Origin: Synechococcus sp. ATX 2A4
Lineage (GTDB): Bacteria; Cyanobacteriota; Cyanobacteriia; PCC-6307; Cyanobiaceae
NCBI RefSeq assembly: GCF_024346375.1
Contig: NZ_JAGQCV010000010.1
Span: 60,658-124,657, forward strand
Reading direction: 5' to 3'
Length of the DNA stretch: 64,000 nucleotides
In this document: positions 58,289 through 64,000 of the stretch, in pieces
How the letters are laid out: the number at the start of each line of letters is the position of its first letter
Position numbering within the stretch: the stretch's first letter is position 1
The notes under the pieces: generated by a model
What the model was told of the DNA's origin: nothing
What the model saw: only the letters and a program-made list of their open reading frames with translations
Database searches by the model: none
Made by a program: the position numbers and the translations under genes

Positions 58289-60529
58289 ATGTCGTCACCT
58301 CCACCATCCGGCCGGATGGCGCCAGATCGATCCATCGCTGAGGCCACACGGCTGGCAGTGGCGGCCCACGGCACCGACTCTGAAAGGCCCTTGTTTATTG
58401 TGTTGATCAGCATCCACGGGCTGATTCGTGGCCGGGAGCTGGAATTGGGGTGTGATGCCGATACCGGTGGGCAAACCAAATATGTGGTCGAGCTGGCCAA
58501 GGCCCTGGCGCAACAGCCGCAGGTGGAGCGAGTGGATCTGGTCACGCGGCTGGTGATAGACACGAACGTGAGCGATGACTATGCGCAGCCGATCGAACCG
58601 CTGGGGGAGCGCTGCCAGATTGTGCGCCTGCCAGCAGGGCCGGAGGCTTATATCCCCAAGGAGCAGTTGTGGCCCTATCTCGGTAGCTACGCCGATACCC
58701 TTCACGCCTGGCTCAAGCAACAGCCGCGCTGGCCCGACCTGATCCACACCCACTACGCCGATGCGGGATATGTGGGCGTTCGGCTCGCCAATCTCACCGG
58801 CCTCCCCCTGGTGCACACGGGACATTCCCTTGGACGTGATAAATACCGACGCCTGCTGGCCGTGGGCATGGCGATTGAGCAGATCGAAGAGCGCTATCAC
58901 ATGATCGAGCGCATCAGTGCCGAAGAAGACACACTCAGCCACGCGAGCCTGGTGATCACGAGCACGCAGAACGAAATAGAGAGCCAATACGAACTTTACG
59001 ATTACTACACGCCAGAGAAGATGGCGGTGATCCCGCCCGGCACCGACCTTCAGCAATTCTTTCCACCCGGCTTGGGCGTCGTTGCAGATCCATCCTCCAT
59101 CCAGCAGGAGATCAACAAATTTCTCACCGATCCCACCAAGCCGATGATCCTGGCGCTCTCGCGGCCGGATGAGCGCAAGAACATCATTGCCTTGCTGGAG
59201 GCGTTCGGCCAGGAGCCGCGTTTGAAAGCGATGGCCAACCTGGTGATTGTGGTGGGCAACCGCGACGACATCCGAGAGCTCAGCGAAGGCGCCCAGCATG
59301 TGCTCACTGAGATCCTCCTGGTGATCGATGCGTTGGATCTCTATGGTGCCGTGGCACTGCCCAAGCACCATCAGTCGTCGGAGGTGCCGGAGATCTACCG
59401 CGCTGCCGCGGCCTCCAAGGGTGTGTTCGTGAACCCGGCGCTCACCGAACCCTTCGGCCTCACCTTGCTGGAGGCTGCCGCCAGCGGGCTGCCGCTGGTG
59501 GCGACGGAAAACGGCGGACCGGTGGACATCATCGGCAACTGTCGCAATGGCCTGTTGGTAGATCCCACCGATCGCGCCTCGATTGCTTCATCCCTGCTCG
59601 CCATTCTTGGTGATGCCCAGCTCTGGAAACGCTATTCGCAGCAGGGGCTGATCAACATCGCCCGGTACTACTCCTGGGAGGCGCACGCCAGCTGCTATCT
59701 CAAGGCGATCAGACCAATCGTTGAGCAGCAGCGCCCACCGGACCGGCCTCCATCAAGCGGCAGGATTCGCCAATCCTTTGATCGCGCCATTTTCACCGCC
59801 GTGGATAATACCTTACTTGGCGATGATGAGGGCTTGGAGGCACTCGTGAAAGTGATCACGGCGCATCGTCGTGCCTTCATGTTTGGCATCGCCACCGGCC
59901 GGCGCCTGGATTCTGTGCTGATGCTGCTCAAAAAGAATGGCATTCCAGCGCCCGATATCCTCATCACCAGCCTCGGCACGGAGATCTATTACACCGGTCA
60001 GTTGTTCTCCGATGTGGCCTGGAACCGGCACATCAACCATGCCTGGACTCCCCAGGTGCTCAAACGGGTGATGGATGAGATCCCTGGCCTCAAGCTGCAG
60101 CCAAAGAGTGAGCAGAGCCGTTTCAAATTGTCCTACTACTACGATGCCGCCCACGCCCCTCTAATTGAAGATATTCATGGCCTGCTGCGCCAGCAGGAGC
60201 TGTCCGTTAATGCCACCTTCTCCTTTGGGCAGTATCTCGATATTGTGCCGGCTCGGGCTTCCAAGGGTCAGGCCTTGCGCTATGTCGCCAGCCAGTATGA
60301 AATCCCCCTGGAGCAGATTCTCGTGACCGGTGGTTCCGGTGGCGACGAAGATATGCTGCGGGGCAACACGCTGGGAGTGGTCGTGTCCAATCGGCACAAG
60401 GAAGAGCTTTCCAATCTGAGCGAGTGGCAGCAGGTCTACTTTGCTGAAGGTGGCAATTCCTGGGGCATTCTTGAAGCGATTCACCATTACAACTTCTTCG
60501 AGCGAACCAGTCGCTTCGCTGCGTCATGA
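58289..60529 (+). CDS. sucrose-phosphate synthase with inactive phosphatase-like domain
   Basis: SPS makes sucrose-6F-phosphate from NDP-glucose and fructose-6-phosphate. The 746-residue protein has a GT4 domain (about residues 35-475) with GCDADTGGQTKYVVELAKAL, HTHYADAGYVG and the donor-site NPALTEPFGLTLLEAAASGLP. A HAD-type domain follows (about 498-735), but its first motif is FTAVDNT near residue 504 where active phosphatases have T-D-L-D-x-T: the nucleophile Asp is replaced by Ala. This is the usual condition of two-domain SPS. It overlaps the separate SPP gene by 4 bp. Confidence 0.95.
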   Translation: MSSPPPSGRMAPDRSIAEATRLAVAAHGTDSERPLFIVLISIHGLIRGRELELGCDADTGGQTKYVVELAKALAQQPQVERVDLVTRLVIDTNVSDDYAQPIEPLGERCQIVRLPAGPEAYIPKEQLWPYLGSYADTLHAWLKQQPRWPDLIHTHYADAGYVGVRLANLTGLPLVHTGHSLGRDKYRRLLAVGMAIEQIEERYHMIERISAEEDTLSHASLVITSTQNEIESQYELYDYYTPEKMAVIPPGTDLQQFFPPGLGVVADPSSIQQEINKFLTDPTKPMILALSRPDERKNIIALLEAFGQEPRLKAMANLVIVVGNRDDIRELSEGAQHVLTEILLVIDALDLYGAVALPKHHQSSEVPEIYRAAAASKGVFVNPALTEPFGLTLLEAAASGLPLVATENGGPVDIIGNCRNGLLVDPTDRASIASSLLAILGDAQLWKRYSQQGLINIARYYSWEAHASCYLKAIRPIVEQQRPPDRPPSSGRIRQSFDRAIFTAVDNTLLGDDEGLEALVKVITAHRRAFMFGIATGRRLDSVLMLLKKNGIPAPDILITSLGTEIYYTGQLFSDVAWNRHINHAWTPQVLKRVMDEIPGLKLQPKSEQSRFKLSYYYDAAHAPLIEDIHGLLRQQELSVNATFSFGQYLDIVPARASKGQALRYVASQYEIPLEQILVTGGSGGDEDMLRGNTLGVVVSNRHKEELSNLSEWQQVYFAEGGNSWGILEAIHHYNFFERTSRFAAS

Positions 60530-61383
60530 GTGATTCTTCCCTGCCCCGGTTGTTGATTGCCACCGACCTTGACCGCACCCTGCTGCCCAATGGACGCGCG
60601 CAGGAGTCGCCCCTGGCCCGCGCCCACTTCGCGCGGCTGGCCGCGTGCCCGGAGGTCACGCTGGCGTATGTCACCGGTCGCCATCGCGCGCTGGTGCAAG
60701 AGGCGATGACGGCCTATTCGCTCCCCGAGCCCCACTGGGTGATCAGTGATGTGGGCAGCCGCCTCGACCGGTTCGATCAAGGGGGATGGCAGCCATGTGC
60801 GGCATGGGAGCAGCACATCAGCCTGGATTGGCATGGCTCTGTGGCCGGGGATCTTCAATCTTTGTTTGAGGATCTCCCCCAGCTTGTGCTGCAGGAGAGC
60901 GATTACCAGAGTGCCTACAAGCTCAGCTTTTACGTGCCCCTGGGTGTGGATCTTGAGGCCCTGAAAATGGCGATGCTGGAGCGGCTGGCCAGCCACGGCG
61001 CCGCCTGCAGCTGGATTTACAGCGTGGATGAAGCGAAGGATATTGGCCTGCTGGATATCTTGCCTGCCCATGCCACCAAATTGCACGCCGTGGAGTTTCT
61101 GATGCAGCGTGAAGGCTTTGATTGTGGCAGCACGGTGTTTGCCGGCGACAGCGGCAACGATCTGCCGATTCTGGCCAGCGCTGTGCCCGCCGTGTTGGTG
61201 GCCAATGCCCACGCGGATGTGATCGCAGAGGCCACGGCTGCCGCGCGCCGCTGCGGCCATCTGCAAGCGCTTTATCTCGCCCGGGGCGGTTTCATGGGCA
61301 TGAACGGCCACTACAGCGCCGGCATTCTGGAAGGTGTGGCTCACTTTCACCCCTCCATGGCGGCTTGGCTGCAGGAGGCGTGA
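60526..61383 (+). CDS. sucrose-6-phosphate phosphatase
   Basis: SPP removes the phosphate from sucrose-6-phosphate. The 285-residue protein has the intact HAD motif ATDLDRTLLPNG at residues 12-23, VTGRH, and the late GDSGNDLPIL metal motif. GFMGMNGHYSAGILEGVAHFHP at the C-terminus matches SPP proteins. The overlap with SPS (4 bp) suggests coupled production of synthase and phosphatase, which matches SPS carrying a dead phosphatase domain. Confidence 0.93.
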   Translation: MSDSSLPRLLIATDLDRTLLPNGRAQESPLARAHFARLAACPEVTLAYVTGRHRALVQEAMTAYSLPEPHWVISDVGSRLDRFDQGGWQPCAAWEQHISLDWHGSVAGDLQSLFEDLPQLVLQESDYQSAYKLSFYVPLGVDLEALKMAMLERLASHGAACSWIYSVDEAKDIGLLDILPAHATKLHAVEFLMQREGFDCGSTVFAGDSGNDLPILASAVPAVLVANAHADVIAEATAAARRCGHLQALYLARGGFMGMNGHYSAGILEGVAHFHPSMAAWLQEA

Positions 61384-61831
61384 GCCATTGAGGCTGTGCT
61401 GCTGGCCGCCGTCTTCGCTGCCATCGCCACCGTCGCCGCTGCTCCTGCCGTCCGACCCTGGCTGCAGCCCCGGAGTGGTTGCAGCTCAGCTGTGCCGGGG
61501 CCCCATTGATCGCGCTGCCCTACCGTTCTTCCAGGCCACTTCCCACAACGTTCAGCTACCCGCCGCTTCCAGCTGGCCGCCTCACATCTGACGCTGCCGA
61601 GGGTGGGTCGGTTGCCGTCACATTCTGTTCCGTGTCGCTGCTCCCCTGGTGTGCCCACCTGGTCCGTGCTCCTGATCCCACGCCCCTGTGCTGCCCCTGG
61701 GATGCCGCTCGCTTGCTTCAAGCCACCGGATGGCACCGTTCCGGCTCAGATCCTCCCCAGGCCTGCGTCGCTCCACTTTGTCGTGCGCCTCGTGGTGGCG
61801 CTTTCCCTCCTCGCTGCTGCCTGTTTCGGCC
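61384..61831. other. 448-bp gap between SPP and amylosucrase; no gene seen
   Basis: In some Synechococcus strains a fructokinase gene lies in this cluster; here no kinase-like frame is present. Open frames on both strands lack recognisable protein character. A TTG-started frame at about 61388 gives only 40 residues with a signal-like run. Promoter elements for amylosucrase could lie here. A fructokinase could still be elsewhere in the genome. Confidence 0.5.
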
Positions 61832-63811
61832 ATGTATGAACAGATTGCCCATTCGCTACTCAATGCGATCCTTGATGATCTGAAGCCGGAAATTCGCCGG
61901 CAGGATCTGCGGCACTTCTACACACGGCTTGGCGCCAACTTTTTCGCGATCCATTCGCTGTTCTCCACCCTTTACGGCCATCGCGACGACTTTGCTCCGC
62001 AGATGCTGAAGCTGGTGGAAACGATGGCGAAGGGCTATATCGACCGATCGCCCGAATCTGAGCGACTCGATATGAGCCGGGAAACGGACCACAACTGGTT
62101 CCTTTCCCAGCAATGGATGGGCATGGCGCTCTACACCAATGGCTTCGCTGAAGATCTCGCTGACCTGAGCAACAAGGTTGAGTATTTTCGGGAGCTCGGC
62201 ATCAACATGGTGCATGTGATGCCAATTCTGGAATGCCCCGTCGGCAAGAGCGATGGCGGCTATGCGGTCAGCAGTTTTCGAAGAATTGATCCTCGCGTAG
62301 GAAGTCTTGAGGATTTTCAGGCGTTGTCGGAGCAGTTTCGTGCCAACGGGATCCTGCTGGTGCTGGATATCGTCCTTAACCACACCTCCGATGAGCACAT
62401 CTGGGCCTTGATGGCAAAACAGGGGGACCTCTGCCATCAGGACTACTACTACACGTTCCCAGATAGACGCATCCCTGATCTCTTTGAGCAGAGCATGCCG
62501 GAGATCTTTCCTGAAACCGATCCAGGCAACTTCACCTGGAACGAGGAGATGCAGCGCTGGGTGATGACGGTGTTCCATGACTATCAGTGGGACCTCAATT
62601 ACAGCAACCCAGCCGTTTTTATTGACATGCTGGATATTGTGCTCTTCTGGGCCAATCAAGGCGTGGATGTGCTGCGGCTTGATGCCGTGGCGTTCCTGTG
62701 GAAAAAGATAGGCTCCTCTTCCCAGAATGAGCACAAGGCGCACCTGATTCTGCAGTTGCTCAAGGATTGCTGTCAGGTCACCGCCCCAGGGGTGTTGTTC
62801 ATCGCCGAAGCCATTGTGGCGCCGGTGGAGGTGGCCAAGTACTTCGGCGAAGACGCCATTGTGGCCAAGGAATGCGAGATCGCCTATAACGCCACGCTGA
62901 TGGCCCTGCTGTGGGATGGAATCGCCACGAAGAGCACGCGGTTGTTGTCGGAGGGGATCAAGAGCCTGCCCACCAAGCTGGATCGGGCCACCTGGCTCAA
63001 TTACGTGCGCTGCCACGATGATATCGGTTTCGGCTTCAACGACAGCGACATCCGGGCGGCGGGCTACGACCCCTATGCCCACCGTCAGTTTTTGGTGGAT
63101 TATTTCTGCGGCCTCTACGACGACACCGCCCGGGGCTTGGCGTTCATGCGCAATGAGGCCACCGGAGATGCACGCATCTGTGGCTCCCTGGCCTCATTGG
63201 TGGGGCTGGAATCGGCCCTGGAGCGGCAGGATGAGCAGTTAATCCATCAAGCGATTGATCGCATTGTGCTGCTGCATGGGGTGATCTTCTCCTTTGGTGG
63301 CATCCCGCTTATCTACAACGGCGATGCACTCGGCGTGCTCAACGATTACAGCTTCCGTGATGACCCTGACAAGCAGGAAGACAACCGTTGGGTGCACCGG
63401 CCGAAGATCAACTGGCAGCAGGCCGAGCAGCGCAACCAGCCGGGCACGGTGGAGTTCGAGATCTTTACAGCCATGCAGCGCATGATTTCCATCCGCAAGC
63501 AAACCAGCGCCTTCGCCGACTTCAACAATCGCGAACTGCTGCCCGTGGCCAATGACCACGTGCTCTGTTTTCAGCGCGCAGACCTTCAGCAGGGCGCCAA
63601 TAGTGTGCTGGTGCTGGCCAACTTCGATGCCAGCCCGCAGCAGGTGGAGCTCAACGAGCTCTGCCGTACCGGCAGCTCCTTGGCCATCAATCCCCCTCTC
63701 CACAGCTACTGCACCTTCATCGATCTCTACACCGGCGAGGCGCCCACGCAGTTCGACGGCAGCATCGTGTTGAAGGGCTATCAGTTCTATTGGCTGCGTC
63801 AGCAGGGCTGA
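61832..63811 (+). CDS. amylosucrase (GH13)
   Basis: The enzyme splits sucrose and transfers glucose to an alpha-glucan, or hydrolyses sucrose. The 659-residue protein (ATG 61832, MYEQIAHSLL) has the amylosucrase-type N-terminal helical domain and the catalytic residues D284 (LRLDAVAF), E326 (FIAEAIVAP) and the H395-D396 pair (RCHDDIGF). The amylosucrase-type N-terminus, WFLSQQWMGMALYTNGFAEDL, supports this name over sucrose phosphorylase. A longer frame from 61688 adds Ser/Arg-rich sequence without domain character. Together with SPS and SPP it forms a sucrose turnover cluster. Confidence 0.92.
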   Translation: MYEQIAHSLLNAILDDLKPEIRRQDLRHFYTRLGANFFAIHSLFSTLYGHRDDFAPQMLKLVETMAKGYIDRSPESERLDMSRETDHNWFLSQQWMGMALYTNGFAEDLADLSNKVEYFRELGINMVHVMPILECPVGKSDGGYAVSSFRRIDPRVGSLEDFQALSEQFRANGILLVLDIVLNHTSDEHIWALMAKQGDLCHQDYYYTFPDRRIPDLFEQSMPEIFPETDPGNFTWNEEMQRWVMTVFHDYQWDLNYSNPAVFIDMLDIVLFWANQGVDVLRLDAVAFLWKKIGSSSQNEHKAHLILQLLKDCCQVTAPGVLFIAEAIVAPVEVAKYFGEDAIVAKECEIAYNATLMALLWDGIATKSTRLLSEGIKSLPTKLDRATWLNYVRCHDDIGFGFNDSDIRAAGYDPYAHRQFLVDYFCGLYDDTARGLAFMRNEATGDARICGSLASLVGLESALERQDEQLIHQAIDRIVLLHGVIFSFGGIPLIYNGDALGVLNDYSFRDDPDKQEDNRWVHRPKINWQQAEQRNQPGTVEFEIFTAMQRMISIRKQTSAFADFNNRELLPVANDHVLCFQRADLQQGANSVLVLANFDASPQQVELNELCRTGSSLAINPPLHSYCTFIDLYTGEAPTQFDGSIVLKGYQFYWLRQQG

Positions 63812-63820
63812 CCGCCCCAC

Positions 63821-63851
63821 TTTCCCCCTCAGCACCTTTCCCCCTCAGCAC
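63821..63851. repeat. 15-bp tandem repeat
   Basis: TTTCCCCCTCAGCAC occurs at 63821-63835 and again at 63837-63851. The copies lie between the amylosucrase stop and the IS element; it may be a slippage product or an insertion relic. Confidence 0.7.
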
Positions 63852-63873
63852 AGCCAATGGCCCCATCGCCTAG

Positions 63874-64000
63874 GGAGACTCTGGAAAAGTCGCCCCATTC
63901 ACGAGACAATGACCTTGAGATCGCAGGCAAGGGCTGGGTGCATGGGCGGCAAGCAGCTTGGCTTTGGTGATTACGAGCAAGCCACGGCCAAGAAGCGCAC
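63874..64000 (+). mobile_element. left end of an IS5-type insertion sequence (continues past window)
   Basis: GGAGACTCTGGAAAAGTCG begins at about 63874 in the position of a terminal inverted repeat, directly after CTAG, a target-site sequence used by IS5-group elements. The transposase start follows 68 bp later. The right end and the second target copy are outside the window. Confidence 0.7.
63942..64000 (+). CDS. IS5 family transposase, N-terminal 19 residues only
   Basis: The frame reads MGGKQLGFGDYEQATAKKRT and then leaves the window. From memory this is the typical start of IS5-family (IS1031/IS5-group) DDE transposases in proteobacteria and cyanobacteria. The ATG at 63942 is preceded by no clear ribosome site. 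No DDE residues are visible in this fragment, so integrity cannot be judged. Confidence 0.75.
   Translation, partial: MGGKQLGFGDYEQATAKKR

Noticed and set aside
61347..61736. Minus-strand 129-codon frame in the SPP-amylosucrase gap, considered as a missing fructokinase
   Set aside because: No kinase motif, low-complexity Ala/Gly/Arg composition, and it overlaps the end of SPP.

Overview
The window looks like a GC-rich picocyanobacterial chromosome of the Cyanobium / freshwater Synechococcus kind. This is inferred from gene content and gene style, not from a database search. Indicators are a complete cyanobacterial nitrate-assimilation island (nrtABCD, narB, nirA and a NarM-type nitrate reductase-associated protein), a sucrose-phosphate synthase / sucrose-phosphatase / amylosucrase cluster, a carotenoid oxygenase, many 4-bp ATGA-type start/stop overlaps, and several small families typical of cyanobacteria (Nif11-like, CsgG-like, DUF389, renalase-like oxidoreductase).

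Layout. 1-6.7 kb: end of a DUF1501 gene, hisB, a carotenoid oxygenase with a DUF1499 partner, a Nif11-like small protein behind a DUF389 membrane protein, and a two-gene unit encoding a secreted protein plus a low-complexity Gly/Asn-repeat protein. 7-9.7 kb: a decayed MscS gene directly upstream of an intact, unrelated-looking MscS. 9.7-17.3 kb: a tight minus-strand operon (phosphohexomutase, rdgB, DUF202, bile-acid-symporter-like), then a TM0106-type nuclease, ygfZ, pyrE, a secreted protein and a tRNA with anticodon CAU. 17.5-30.9 kb: class I aldolase, a lower-GC methyltransferase, several transporters, a TetR-SDR pair, MAPEG and DoxX membrane proteins, an AhpC-like protein without its cysteine motif, a four-gene minus-strand unit (60-aa protein, renalase-like, MliC-like, PPOX), a cupin and a CsgG-like protein.

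30.9-49.9 kb is the nitrate island. cobA and a HEAT/CbiX fusion (siroheme supply) sit next to nirA. Diverging from nirA are a TrpD2-like gene and narM, then nrtA-B-C-D, with narB convergent. A lower-GC membrane glycosyltransferase and an NlpE/META secreted protein separate narB from a hydrolase-mobA-moaA unit (molybdenum cofactor for NarB). Uptake, two-step reduction and both special cofactors are thus encoded within about 19 kb.

49.9-53.7 kb: a four-gene minor-pilin operon. 53.9-57.8 kb: an isochorismatase-family remnant overlapping a YdeP/FdhF-type molybdopterin enzyme, and a divergent GT1-type glycosyltransferase. 58.3-63.8 kb: SPS with an inactivated phosphatase-like domain, a separate SPP, and amylosucrase. 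The window ends inside the left end of an IS5-type insertion sequence whose first 19 transposase residues are visible.

No CRISPR array, rRNA, prophage or obvious defence system was seen. The most unusual items are the Gly/Asn-repeat protein unit, the Nif11-like peptide that ends where a core would begin, the minor pilin with Ser instead of Gly at the leader cleavage site, three palindromic operator-like sites, and several short repeat structures in intergenic DNA.
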